In this document: piece by piece, positions 43,602 through 54,049 of the stretch
How the letters are laid out: the number at the start of each line of letters is the position of its first letter
Position numbering within the stretch: the first letter of the stretch is position 1
Assembly: GCA_907163375.1 (NCBI GenBank)
Contig: CAJQUW010014304.1
Span: 176,437-240,436 of the forward strand
Length of the DNA stretch: 64,000 nucleotides
Reading direction: 5' to 3'
DNA from: Prostheceraeus crozeri
Taxonomy: Eukaryota; Platyhelminthes; Polycladida; Euryleptidae
The notes under the pieces: generated by a model
The model's database searches: none
The model's input: the letters and a program-made list of their open reading frames with translations, nothing else
What the model was told of the DNA's origin: nothing
Program-made: the position numbers and the translations under genes

Positions 43602-43771
43602 AAATAAAAAGTGCACAGAATGCTTTCGAAGTCATAATAAAGTTTATCGAAATTAGGAAAAAAAATGTAAACCTGACATGTTTCGACTGGTCTTGTCAAA
43701 GGTAACCCAGCATGTGAAATTACATTGAAAGATAGACATTTTTTAAAAAGGAGAAAGTTGAGATACAGGTC
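43592..43771. repeat. left inverted terminal arm of the Penelope-like element
   Basis: Mirror of 46156-46335. The outermost ten bases lie within the target duplication, so the right copy includes bases that look like flanking target, as expected from snap-back copying at insertion. Confidence 0.85.
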
Positions 43772-46119
43772 AACACTACGTTGCAGACGCGCGAAGTTAA
43801 TGAAGAAGATTGAATTTGATCATTTGTGCATTAAGTATGGAATTTATACTTCTCGTTTAAGGAAGCAGTTGAAGAAGAATCACTTGAGTGCCACGCCGAA
43901 TGTATGTCAAGACTTTCTACAGACTGAGTTATGTAATGATCTCGAATTACTTAAGGGCATCGATGACTCAATCAACCAAGTCGTTTCTGTGTTGCATTCC
44001 CTTGATCTCATTGGCTTATTTAAATTCGACAAGATGTCCAAATTTGTCGTGAATCAGACTCTAAAGCGATGCGTTTCGAAGTATCAACGTTTACGTAATG
44101 CCTGTGCACCCATCTTTCCTGAGGATATGGAGAAAAGGATAATCAACTTATCCTCCCTCACGCTTTCGACTACACAGAAGCAAGCACTTTGCTTGGGGTT
44201 GAACTTTTGTGTTCCACCCAGACGGACTGAGCAGATTCGTATCAATGCCGAGTTTGAGAGTCTTTTCCAGCAACTTCAAGATGTGTGTCATTCTTCATCG
44301 GAAGATCTATCTGTGTTCAAGGCAAAACTTGTTTCTCTAGCATCGACGTATGGTAGTGCAAGGATTGAGAGGAGTTGTCTTCTACCGTGTCACATCGACG
44401 AGTTGATCGACCTTAAGAAAAATCCCAACATTGTTATCTTGAAACCGGATAAAGGATCTGGTGTAGTGATAATGGATAAACATGATTATGTTGATAAAGT
44501 GAACTCAATTCTATCTGATCAGACGAAGTTTCAAGTTGATCAATGCCAGTATAGCAGTATAGTATCAATGCCAAGACCAGTCAGCTAATATAGCCAAGAG
44601 TATTTCTGACACATTACTCAAGCTCAAGAGAAAGCAGGTGATTTCGGATTACACTTACAAGGAACTGACGACTTCATCCAATGGTATCCCACGCCTCTAC
44701 GGTCTTCCCAAGACGCACAAGTCTAATGTGCCTGTTCGTCCTATCTTATCGATGACAAAGACCGTTTATGAGAACGTCTCAAAATGGTTGGCATCTTTAA
44801 TCAAACCTGTTGAGAGGTGTTTCTCGAACTTCTGCGTTAAGGATTCGTTAACTTTTGCAGAAAGCATTCGTGGTATTGATTCATCTGCCACGTCTATGAT
44901 GTCTTTTGATGTTAGTGCCCTTTTCACTAATGTTCCCTTGAGTGAGACTATCCGGCTCATTGTTGACACGGTAAGAAAGTGTCCTAACCTTTGTGGAATC
45001 CCTGCCGACGTTCTGAGTGAGCTTCTTTACAAGTGTTCTAGCAATGTGCAATTTTTATTTGACGGTCAGTTTTACCGTCAGGTAGACGGTGTAGCCATGG
45101 GCAGTGCTCTCGGCCCTCTCTTTGCCAACATTTTCATGGGAAACCTTGAGAGTAGTTTGTCTAGTCATATTGATTCCTTGTGTCATGTGTATTATCGTTA
45201 TGTTGACGACACGTTCGCTCTTGTGAGGAGCAGGGAGGCAGGAGAATCTTTACGTGACATTTTCAATAGCTTTCATCCTCATATAAATTTTACTTATGAA
45301 TGTGAAGAGCAGGGCAGACTACCGTTTCTTGATGTTTCTATACAACGCATGCTTGACGGGAAACTGTGTACCACAGTGCACCGTAAACCAACTTTTTCAG
45401 GTGTTTACATGAGTTTTCACAGTTTCGTGCCCATTGCCTATAAAAGAGGCCTTGTCCGTTCTCTATTTATTCGTGCGCTTCGTATTTGTTCTGATGAAAT
45501 GTTAGACCAAGAATTCAATACCATTCGTGCTATTTTGAAGTCTAATGCTTATCCTGAGCACTTCATCGATCAATATAAAGTCACTGAGATCAGTAATGTT
45601 TCTGTTGCCACCGCTGAAAGAAAGGCTGTTTATGTCAACTTGCCTTTCTATGGTGACAAATCTAGTCTTTTCATTCGCAAATCGATCGATGAACTGCTGG
45701 CCAAGTTTGCTCCTGCCGCAAAACCCATAATTATTTTTAAGACCAACTGTATTCCTGTTGCTTCTCCTAAAGATCGTCTGCCAGTGGCCGCCACGTCTTC
45801 TGTTATTTATTCTTTTCGTTGTGGTTGTGGATCAACCTAGTATATTGGACGGACGTCGCGACCCCTGACAGTTCGAGCGCGGGATCACATACCCAGGTGG
45901 TTCTTAAATGGTCATTTAGGAATTTCTCGCTCTGCAATTACTGAACATGTGCTCAGTTGCTGTAGTGTTCCGAATGACCCTATCAGCAAGTTTGAGATTG
46001 TATGCCACGCTTACAATGACCGCATTTTACGTATCCTCGAGGCATTGTTTATTAGACGTGATAATCCCAACCTGTGCAAGCAAAAGGACCATGTGATTAA
46101 TCTTCGCTTGCCATGGTAA
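43725..46119 (+). pseudogene. Penelope-like RT with GIY-YIG endonuclease
   Basis: The front part (43725-44588) starts MKDRHFLKRRKLRYRSTLRC and ends its conserved region with NIVILKPDKGSGVVIMDKHD, a Penelope hallmark. The RT core (44638-45840) has GIPRLYGLPKTHKSNVPVRP, MMSFDVSALFTNVPLSETI (first catalytic Asp), VDGVAMGSALGPLFANIFMG, VYYRYVDDTFALVRSRE (YxDD) and GRLPFLDVSIQRM. The endonuclease part (to 46119) has FRCGCGST, YIGRTSRPLTVRARDHIPRW and ILEALFIRRDNPNLCKQK. It makes DNA from RNA at a nicked target. About two breaks, otherwise well kept. Confidence 0.88.
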
Positions 46120-46155
46120 TCGGGTGACTCACAGTCTGCCGCTGCTATCGCGTGT

Positions 46156-46335
46156 TGACCTGTATATCAACTTTCTCCTTCTTAAAAAATGTCTATCTTT
46201 TAATGTAACTTCACATGCTGGGCTACCTTTGACAAGACCAGTCGAAACATGTCAGGTTTACATTTTTCTTCCTAATTTCGATAAACTTTATTATGACTTC
46301 GAAAGCATTCTGTGCGCTTTTTATTTATAAAATTA
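46156..46335. repeat. right inverted terminal arm of the Penelope-like element
   Basis: Mirror of 43592-43771. It is followed by 20 bases (46336-46355) without a left counterpart, and then the target duplication. Confidence 0.85.
46225..46257 (+). ncRNA. hammerhead-ribozyme-like motif in the terminal arm
   Basis: ACCT (46225-46228) can pair with AGGT (46254-46257) as stem I. TTGACAA fills the CUGAUGA place, GAC-CA-GTC would be a short stem II, then GAAAC and the GTC cleavage triplet (46251-46253). Bases 3 and 8 of the core are U and A instead of C and G, which could still pair with each other. The 2-base loop of stem II is unusually tight. The same motif is on the minus strand at 43671-43703. 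Penelope-like elements are known to carry hammerheads. Confidence 0.4.
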
Positions 46336-46355
46336 CAAACAGGCACAATTTTTTC

Positions 46356-46898
46356 AAGTTTAATTTTATTGGATTCACTATATTAGATTTAGCCAAACTA
46401 TTTATGTATAGATTTATATATGATTATTTAGCACCTGCTTATGGCAAAAACTATAAATTACACTTTACAGATACCGATTCCGTTTTCTTAGAATTAACAA
46501 TACAGTATAATTCTTCACTTGATGAAGAAATTAATAAAATAAAAGATATCATTCATCCTTCTCATTTATGTAAAGTAAAAGATGAATTAGAAGGAAATGA
46601 AGATTTCATTACAGAAGCTATATTTTTAAAATCTAAATGTTATTATTATAACACAACTAATAATATTAAAACACATAAAACATTAAAAGGAATTTCAAAA
46701 GCATCAGTGGCTAATCAAATAACATTTCAAGATTATAGGAATACATTATTTAATAATGAAATAAAAACAGCATGTAATTATAGACTTAATTCAAAGAAAC
46801 ATAAAATGTATTTAAAAGAGGAACATAAATTAGCATTAGATCCATTTGATGATAAAAGAAAAATTTTACCTGATGGAATAACTACTTTACCTTTTTAA
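46356..46898 (+). pseudogene. polB: Polinton polB, C-terminal part (P2)
   Basis: FNFIGFTILDLAKLFMYRF and YGKNYKLHFTDTDSVFLELT carry the last palm motif (DTDS), followed by the thumb region (HLCKVKDELEGNEDFITEAI, KHKMYLKEEHKLALDPFDDK). It stops at 46896-46898 with PDGITTLPF, the usual end of Polinton polymerases. Confidence 0.75.
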
Positions 46899-46909
46899 AA
46901 TTTATTTAT

Positions 46910-47035
46910 TATCATTTAAGTCCGTCTAGAAAAAAAAATTATTATTTAAAACAGTCTAGAAACAAAATTTTTATTATTTAAATTAATCTACAAGGAAAAA
47001 AATTTATTATTTAAATTAGTCTAGAAGAAAAAGAA
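46910..47035. repeat. tandem GTCTAGAAAAAAAATTTATTATTTAAA-type repeat
   Basis: Four copies of a unit of about 30 bp with variable A runs, just after the polB stop. Confidence 0.75.
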
Positions 47036-47099
47036 ATATCACTCTCTGAAAATATTTTCTATCTCAAACGCCTGGTCGGAACGAAGCCTAGTCAGAGAA

Positions 47100-47235
47100 T
47101 AATTGTTCGATAACTCTATCATGAATTTTTTTATCAATATTAATTGTAATGAAGCCATAATCTTTTGACCAAGCATTGTTACACGATTGTTTAAATTCAT
47201 CTTTATCTCTTATACATAAATCTCTTGACAAATCC
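47100..47235 (-). pseudogene. packaging ATPase, C-terminal fragment (P3)
   Basis: Nearly base-for-base the same as the end of the P1 ATPase: DEFKQSCNNAWSKDYGFITI with NIDKKIHDRVI. It stops at the border of the G/T-rich block. Confidence 0.75.
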
Positions 47236-48162
47236 ACTATGTTTTGTGGAAGGAGGATGGTGGTGGATTTGTGATGTTTGTTTGTGGGGGGGATGTAGGG
47301 AGAGTTGTTATGAGGATGATTGGTTGTATGTATGGGTGTTTGTTGTTTATAGTTTGGTGGTTAGGGAGTAATAAGGGGTTTGTTGGAGAGTTAGTAGTGG
47401 GATGATGGTTAGATTGATGATTTTTGGTAAACACAGGATGGTGGGTGATTGGGTAGTAGGATGTGGGGGGGGAGTAGGTGAGGGATGGGTGGGGTTGATG
47501 AGTGGTTGGGGGAAGGTGTAGGTAGGGGGTGGGGTTGGAAGTAGTTAGTGAGGTGGGGGGGGGGGGTGGGGGGGGAGGGGGGTGGGTGGTGTGTTGGTGG
47601 GTGGGGAGGAGGATGAGTTGGGGGATGTGGGTGGGGTGGGTGTTTGGGGTGGGGGGGGGGGGGGTGTGTGTTGGTGGGGTGTGGGGGGGTTGGGGGGTGA
47701 GTGAGATGTTTGTGTTTGGGGTGTTGAATTTTTGAGGGAGGGTTTGGGGGGGGGGGTGTGGGGGGATATATATTAAGGTGAGGTTTTGGGGGTAGGTTGG
47801 GTAGGGGTGGTTGGTGGGGGGGTGTGTGGTTTGGGGTGGGGGGGTTGGGTTGGTAATATGGGATAGATGGGGGTTGTTGGGGGGGGGGTTTTTTTTTTTT
47901 TTGTTTATGAGAAGTTAATTTGAGGAAGGGTGGGGTGAAGAAAGAATTTGGGGGAGGGAAAGGGAGATGAGGGGATTGGTTGTAGGGGGTTGTGGGGGAG
48001 GTGTGGGGTTTGTGTGGTTGGGGGGGGGGTTTGTATGGGTTAGTGTTTAATTTGGGTATGTTTTAGTTTTATGTTGTGTTTTGGTGTATTGAGTAATGGT
48101 GTGTGATGAAGGATTGTTGGCGTATGTGTATTATTGGTTTGGGATGTGGGGGGGTTGGGATA
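47236..48162. other. G/T-rich, C-poor low-complexity block, suspected sequence artefact
   Basis: About 930 bp of almost only G and T with some A, very few C, and long G runs (up to 13). It lies exactly where P1 has ~1000 bp of ATPase and virion-gene sequence, and normal Polinton sequence resumes sharply on both sides. Frames here (47237-47434 minus, 47529-47735 plus) are composition effects. A base-calling or assembly failure is the simplest reading; a true G-rich insertion cannot be excluded. Confidence 0.7.
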
Positions 48163-48681
48163 ACTTAAATGATAACCTTGACTATAAGTTTGTTTATTAA
48201 ATCCTAATAGCTTTGACAATGATCTATCATGATTAAAATCAACTTGATGATTTTCGTCTAAAGTAAGAGAAAATTTATTAACTGCCGGTTCAACTGCAAA
48301 ATGTAATTGTTTCTTATCTTTAAATGGTATACTTAAATGTCTCTTAATTTCATTTGATATTGATTCAACTTCGTAAGAACCAGGAAGAAAAGTTAGTATT
48401 TTCCATGTTTTACCTTTATCAGTAGAATATCTAAATTGATCATTCACATCTTTGATAACGTTTTGAATAGTGTTAAATGTGGAGAAACTAGTCAATGCAA
48501 TTTGATAATTTTTATTTTGTTCCAAATGTAGAATGGGTTCTTAATTACAAGTGTGTGATGAAGTAGTTGTTATAATTTTTAACGTCGTACTAAATTTTGA
48601 TGAACCCAAAATCTCTGTTAAATATTCTAAATGATTATTAATTTTGTCTAAATCTGTTGATGATAATTCTCTCGAAGACAT
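48163..48681 (-). pseudogene. conserved Polinton virion-type protein (P3)
   Basis: Second copy of the P1 gene at 31432-32218. It has an N-terminal MSSRELSSTDLDKINNHLEY, then MEQNKNYQIALTSFSTFNTI and FLPGSYEVESISNEIKRHLS, ending at KLLGFNKQTYSQGYHL. The C-terminal half falls in the G/T-rich block. Broken. Confidence 0.55.
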
Positions 48682-48719
48682 TTTTTTATAAAAAAAATCA
48701 TTAAATATATTTTATAAAA

Positions 48720-49500
48720 ATTAATAGCAACATATTTCAGCTATACTTTTATAGTCCACTTAGAATCTTCTTTTCTAACAATCTTTTCAATATAGCATGA
48801 ATTTCATTGAAACTAGAATTATGTCCTTCTTTTACTGCAGATATTAAAATATTTAATCTATTTAGTAATTCTTGTGGATCACTCAGGTAAGAATACAGTT
48901 GTCTCTGTTTTAAAATCCTTTCCTACTTTAACTCCTGATGAAACTAGTCTTTCTAAATCTTTATATCGTCTAAGAAATTTTACTACACCAACTCTATCTA
49001 ACATAGCTTTATATTTTATGAGATCTTCTACAGCATAATTATTTAAATCTGCTCCTTTTAGAAAATCTGGCGTAAAAATTAACCCGGTAAAGGTTGTAGA
49101 AATATTTCTTTTTGTCCGAGATAAAATCTAGGTATTGTTTTTCCATCTATAAATGAAATAGAATGTTCAAATTATCATAGATTTTGGTAATTTTTTATCT
49201 ATGTTTGCTTCTAACAAACCATAATCATCTATTAATGTTTTGAGTACTGGATCCGCTATATCATACCGTTTATCATTATTTGTAAGTTCTTTTTCAAGAG
49301 TTTTAAATGGTTCAATAGTTTTTTTCATAATCAGTTTTTGCTTCTTCAGTTAATTTTACATTTTCAAACATATCAGATTGAACACCAGCTTTTTTCATTC
49401 TATGTTAAAGATGATTTTCTTTCATAATATTTCTTTGTTTTATCAACTCTTCTAATTGTTTTATTCTTTTAAAATTATCAGCTCTAATTTTATCCATTTT
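48720..49500 (-). pseudogene. Polinton unknown and coiled-coil genes (P3 copy)
   Basis: Parallel to P1 32296-33100. The segment keeps the DNA words of both P1 genes (for example ATTTCATTGAAACTAGAATT) with many small differences and no long frame. Broken. Confidence 0.5.
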
Positions 49501-49508
49501 TTATATTA

Positions 49509-50532
49509 CGAGGGCGTACCAAAAGTTCGTGACGTTTGTCTCTCCTATCTATAGACGTCCATTTTGGCCCAAGTGCATATCTAGATTTTATTTCTTATAG
49601 TTCCGACAGTTGCATTTCACAGGAAAACATTTAACTTCCATTTGCACAAATGTTTATTGGCAGAATTAAAAGCATACCAAAACTCTTTTTTTCGATCTGG
49701 TCACCTTAAATTCCAATACACTTTTCCTATCTCTTCTTAAGTTTCTTCATTCCTTCTTCAAACCAATCCTGCGGAAATTTCCCGAATGAAGCTTTCGGTG
49801 CTCTCTTTATCTCTTTCACCATTGAAACGAATACCTCCGATTGCCAACTTCATCGCACTGATGAGATGAAAGTCAGTAGTCTCCTCCAAAACCCTTCGTC
49901 ATGGTCTTCCAGAAGACCAAGAACAATAGAGGAGTTGTTGACCCGAGCGCCTTTCTGTTCTGCAGTCAGCAGCCTTGGTACCCATCGAGCCGAAACTTTG
50001 GACAACTCAAGGCGGTCATGGAAGATACGCTCAAGAGTCCCATGCGACAGCTGGCCAGACTTTTCCTCCAGTTCATCAAATGTTGGGCGTCTGTCAGACT
50101 GGATCAGCTGCCAAACCAAATCTTCATTTTCTTTGCTGGCTTGAGTGTGGATGGATGGTCACAGCGCTCAACGACTTCCAATGACTTCCGTCCCTATGCT
50201 AACATTTGCTTGATGGTCGCTCTTGCAGGAGCATTGTCTCGAAGAATGTTTTTAGACGCCCAGCCGATCGGGTTGGTGTTTCCCGTTCCTTGGACAGAAA
50301 GAGCAGACAACATCTCCACTTACGATTTGTGAAGTCCGTCATGCTGAAAAAAGTAAAATTGCTTCACTATTTACCGGCTTCAGTTCGTGTCTCTATAGGT
50401 TACCAATCAACCGACAATACTTCACAGGCAATGCACATGATTGATACAACATGACAACGATGAATGATTAAAGAAAAAAGTCGAATTAAAACCATAGTAA
50501 TCAAACGTCACGAACTTTTGGTACGCCCCTCG
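49509..50532 (-). mobile_element. mariner-like DNA transposon, internally deleted
   Basis: The terminal inverted repeats read CGAGGGCGTACCAAAAGTTC (and CGAGGGGCGTACC on the other side), about 29 bp, flanked by TA on both sides (49507-49508 and 50533-50534). The 1024-bp body keeps the transposase N-terminal helix-turn-helix part and a C-terminal tail; the middle is missing. It was inserted into the coiled-coil region of Polinton P3. Confidence 0.85.
49700..50370 (-). pseudogene. mariner transposase relic (N- and C-terminal pieces)
   Basis: The main frame 49850-50119 reads RRPTFDELEEKSGQLSHGTL, the second helix-turn-helix of mariner transposases, then RWVPRLLTAEQKGARV, the linker motif just before the catalytic domain (WVPHxL). 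After about 30 more codons the sequence jumps to a C-terminal motif, PQDWFEEGMKKLKKR, followed by a stop where relatives read W. The D,D34D catalytic core is deleted, so the element is non-autonomous. The N-terminal ~50 residues lie in other frames. Confidence 0.75.
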
Positions 50533-50577
50533 TATATTTTTACATTATTTTTTTATATTTTTTTATATTATTTTTTT

Positions 50578-51026
50578 TGATTATCAGCTTTAATTTTATC
50601 CATTTTTAAAATATAATATTTGAATTTTGTGGTAACATTGGAATACAACAAAACATTTTACTGAACAAATTATTTTTTTATTGCTTTGTTGTCTGACATC
50701 TTTTCGTTTTAAGTTTTGTCTATTAAAGTTTTGTTTAATAAAGTTTTAGTTTTTCTAAAAAAATATTATCATTTTCTTCATTAGAAATTTTACCATCACT
50801 AGAAATTTTGCCATCCTGTTTATTCTTATCATCAACTTTTTCGGACTTTAAATGAAATGATATTTGATTTACTTCATTAGCTATTTGATCAAAATTTTCA
50901 ATCTCATCTAGCGTAATAACATAATCATCACATACTCTTTGAAAATAATAATGTAGTTTATCATAGACTTATTTAATATGTAAATGCTTAGTTTTCAATG
51001 ATTTCCGTTTCTTAGTAATTAAAGTT
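50578..51026 (-). pseudogene. Polinton coiled-coil and membrane-protein C-terminal pieces (P3)
   Basis: DNA matches P1 33050-33600, including the block for the LHIKEFYDKL and DEIEKFDQIANEVNQI helices. Short frames only; broken. A second copy of the word GATTATCAGCTTTAATTTTA (also near 49480) flanks the mariner on this side. Confidence 0.5.
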
Positions 51027-51401
51027 TTATCTAACATTGTAATAAGTGAAGTTGTAAAAACACCCGTACCTGTTAAAGCAGTAGCAACTACCGGAATTAC
51101 TAAAACACCTGAAGATATTTGTTAAAGCACCTAAACTTATTGTTAAAAATTTTCCAATGTCTTCTGTTACATTCTTAACTTTGGACCATCTCTTTCTTAA
51201 TTTATCATAATGCTCTAATCTTAATAATAATTGAGATTCCTTATCTTTCATATACCTAACTCTATCTTTGTGTTTTTCGATATTCAATTCAGTTATTTTT
51301 AATTGTGATGACGAAGTATATATTTTCGTCGCCGTCCTCCCCGTCGAAGTTCCTTCCACTTTCGTCCCCGTTGAGGTTTCTTCCATTTCTGAGGTTTCCA
51401 T
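51027..51401 (-). pseudogene. Polinton membrane/coiled-coil protein, N-terminal part (P3)
   Basis: METSEMEETSTGTKVEGTST, EKHKDRVRYMKDKESQLLLR and RWSKVKNVTEDIGKFLTISL match the P1 gene start (33735-34001) and lead into its first hydrophobic segment. Broken. Confidence 0.6.
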
Positions 51402-51533
51402 TTTTAAAGAAATATCTTTCCCCTAGACTTATTTTAAATATGAATTAGTGGGTTCTTAACATGGTTTAGACATTAAAATGATTAAAAATTCATAAATTTA
51501 GGGATACCTAAAATTAACAATTTTTCTGATGTT

Positions 51534-52070
51534 GTGTCCTGGAACGGTCATGATTTTGAGGATAAAAATTATAATCTCAAATTTGAGATTCGTAACTTTT
51601 ATGATTTTTTGGTGTCCTGGAACGGTCATGATTTTGAGGATAAAATAATTATAATCTCAAATTTGAGATTCTTAACTTTTATGATTTTCGGTGTCCTGGA
51701 ACGGTCATGATTTTGAGGATAAAAAATTATAAAATCTCAAATTTGAGATTCTTAACTTTTATGATTTTTCGTTGTCCTGGAACGGTCAAGATTTTGGTAG
51801 TAAAATTTCATAATCTCAAATTTGAGATTCTTAACTTTTATGATTTTTCGGTGTCTTGGAACGGTCATGATTTTCAAGAGAAAAATTATAATTTCAAATT
51901 TGAGATTTTGAAAAAATTTGAAAAATTATGTATTTTTAAATACGCCTAAATTTATGAATTTAGGTCTTCATAACCTGAAAAATGACCATAATTCTTAAAT
52001 TTAGTCGTTTTTAAAAATACCAATTTTTCTGAATTTTTCGTTGTCCCAGAACGGTCTTCTTCCCATTACT
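51534..52070. repeat. satellite array 1, ~79-bp unit, five copies plus decayed tail
   Basis: Units start at 51534, 51612, 51691, 51772 and 51851, each with GTGTCCTGGAACGGTCATGA, then ATAATCTCAAATTTGAGATT (a palindrome around CAAATTTG) and TTAACTTTTATGATTTTTCG. After ~51930 the array decays into ATGAATTTAGG-type words. It is inverted relative to array 2. Confidence 0.88.
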
Positions 52071-54049
52071 CGTGCTAGTGAAAATTGAATTAAAAACTTG
52101 AAATTACAGCCAAGAATGCATGAATAATATCGCGACTTTTTTCATGAAGACTTCCATTACAATACGGATCATGAAATTCTCTTGATCATCAGCTTCATTT
52201 CCGCTTAGTTAGGATGATTATTAGCATACGTGTTTCATACTACTTACAAGGGTGCGTCATCTCGGTAGTATTTAAATTGGCAAAATTTTGACTTTTTTAA
52301 AACTGCTCAAGTAATTTTTGGATCACAGGAACGTAATCTCCGCAAAAAACTGAATCTTTTCATATAAAAGTTTTCACCGTATACATTGTTTGAGTCGACA
52401 CTCCACCTATATATCCCTACTCTATGGGCCATGTATTTGTCACTGCTCAATATTGAGAGTCAATTTTCGCTTCAGTATCAATCTTCTCACCTGGTCGACA
52501 GTTAAAACCAGCGAGGATATAGTGTTTGTTTTGCGAGTGAAGCTGTCCCTAATGAAATGAAGTGTTAAATTGAAGCTTTTGGTTTGTCTTCAACTCTGTT
52601 AGGCTCTTTGTACGAGTATTTGAAAGTGTTTGGTTCGGATCCGTCTTTAACCAATCTGTTAGTCACTATCTGCACAGCTGTACCTTTATCGATCTCACTA
52701 AAGCAGCGGTCCAGGACATATTTAAAGATATTTCTAACAAAATTTTATTTGTTTTGGGAGCCAACTGTCTTTGCGAAGGCATATTCCTAAATGGATATGT
52801 TTGCTGTACCACTTGTGATGTACTTGGTGCCTAAGTTTTGATGCCTAAGTCCAAAAATTTCAAAAAATTATCTGTTGGTAAGTCTAACGTAAATTGAATG
52901 CTTTTTATTGAGTTAAAGGTTTATAATCAGTGGCGTTTTCTCCGTGTCTGCGAGGCCTTCGCCACATACTCAACAATAATTTACCAACATTTATAAATAT
53001 CAAAAGTGTCATTATTCATTGAATTTCACAAAATTTGATAGCTTCTCGTAATGGCTGTGCACAGCTTTCCGTCTCAATATGTCTAATATGCTCAGAGTGA
53101 ACAGTTTTCCGCGCGTGCCCAAATCGCCGCCCAATCGCGCGGCTTTCCCGCCGATACACATAATGCTTTGCCTTCTCCAAATTTTGCAATGAAATTCTAC
53201 TTCTCCCATTGACATAATCTGCAATCGTTGATCGTTGCGCGGTACCTAAATATAGAGAGGGAAGCGAAGCCCAATTGTTAACTTTTTAGTTGCTTTTCAG
53301 AGAGGTCACACATTAACTAACAGCAGATGATGACGTTCAGACAAGACTGTGATCAGATGATGAGAGCTTGCCAATAAGTGCAGAGATCTGCACCTGACTC
53401 GAACACACATTCGGTAGGACTCCATAATTAGTTTTTACGAGATTAATGTGACGCCATGTTTAATAGTGCTGATGGGCTGATAACCACGCCTTTCGTTCGA
53501 AGGGAATACATGTATGCTGAAAAGATGACACACGTCATGCAAGGTAGACCAACACATGATATGAAATGGGATAGGGAACAGACAAGGTATTTTAATGCAT
53601 CAAAGTTTCAAACCCGTGACCGGCTGCAAGAAACGCAATAAACTCTTTTACTGACATTAATTGGCTCCTCTTTTCTCGAGAAAATGGAGTCTGGACATAG
53701 AAGGTGGTGATCTCAGCTCCATGAGTACGGTGATGAAGCGACATGAGCAATCGACTTCTCATGTGCACGTTCACTTGGCCTTAAAAATTTTCTGGAAACG
53801 GTGTCGAATTGGTAGTAGAAATTCATCTTTTATGCTGATACATATATGATTACTGTTGTGACATAAAAAAGTCTGGCATAGAAATCGAATTCCAATGCAG
53901 AGCGAAGGTATATGGTCAGGGAGCACATCACTCCACTGTTTATAGTATGTTGGAATAAATGTTGTTATCTTTGGGTTGCGGTTCCATAATTATACCATTT
54001 ATACATCGTAGATCTTAGACTATAAGTTGTATTATTTGGTTATCTTACT
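52071..54049. other. non-coding, no gene seen
   Basis: Nearly 2 kb with balanced composition and only short, motif-free frames (52584-52790, 53012-53224, 53456-53641, 53661-53849). Nothing could be named. Confidence 0.4.

Larger units (their letters stand above)
43602..46355 (+). mobile_element. Penelope-like retroelement inside polB, 14-bp target duplication
   Basis: AAGTTTAATTTTAT is present directly before (43588-43601) and after (46356-46369). The outer ~180 bp (43592-43771 and 46156-46335) are inverted copies of each other, at roughly 95% by eye. Between them lie an RT and a GIY-YIG endonuclease in the usual order. It is near full length but broken, with about two breaks. Composition is richer in GC than the surrounding Polinton. 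Inverted terminal copies are known in Penelope-like elements. Confidence 0.88.
34971..46900. mobile_element. Polinton/Maverick remnant P2, with a Penelope-like element inside
   Basis: Minus strand: small hydrophobic protein and fibre-like protein (34971-36357), matching P4 at 62.85-64 kb. Plus strand: zinc-finger genes, packaging ATPase, small conserved protein and polB (36447-46898). A Penelope-like element (43602-46355) interrupts polB. It is a broken fossil with many breaks; integrase, protease and capsid genes are missing here. Borders are approximate and no terminal repeats were identified. Confidence 0.7.
47036..51475 (-). mobile_element. Polinton/Maverick remnant P3 (second copy of the P1 type)
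   Basis: The minus-strand gene order matches P1: ATPase end, virion-type unknown, unknown, coiled coil, membrane protein. Base-level similarity to P1 is high, yet both have their own changes. A G/T-rich block replaces the ATPase-virion gene interval, and a mariner-like element sits in the coiled-coil region. Broken, many breaks. Confidence 0.7.

Noticed and set aside
47237-47735. Open frames in the G/T-rich block (PTNSPTNP- and GGGGGW-type proteins)
   Set aside because: Pure composition artefacts; no real codon pattern.
49866-50454. Plus-strand frames across the mariner relic
   Set aside because: Antisense shadows of the minus-strand transposase pieces.
53012-53849. Several 60-70 codon frames between array 1 and the Penelope relic
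   Set aside because: Short, overlapping on both strands, no motifs.
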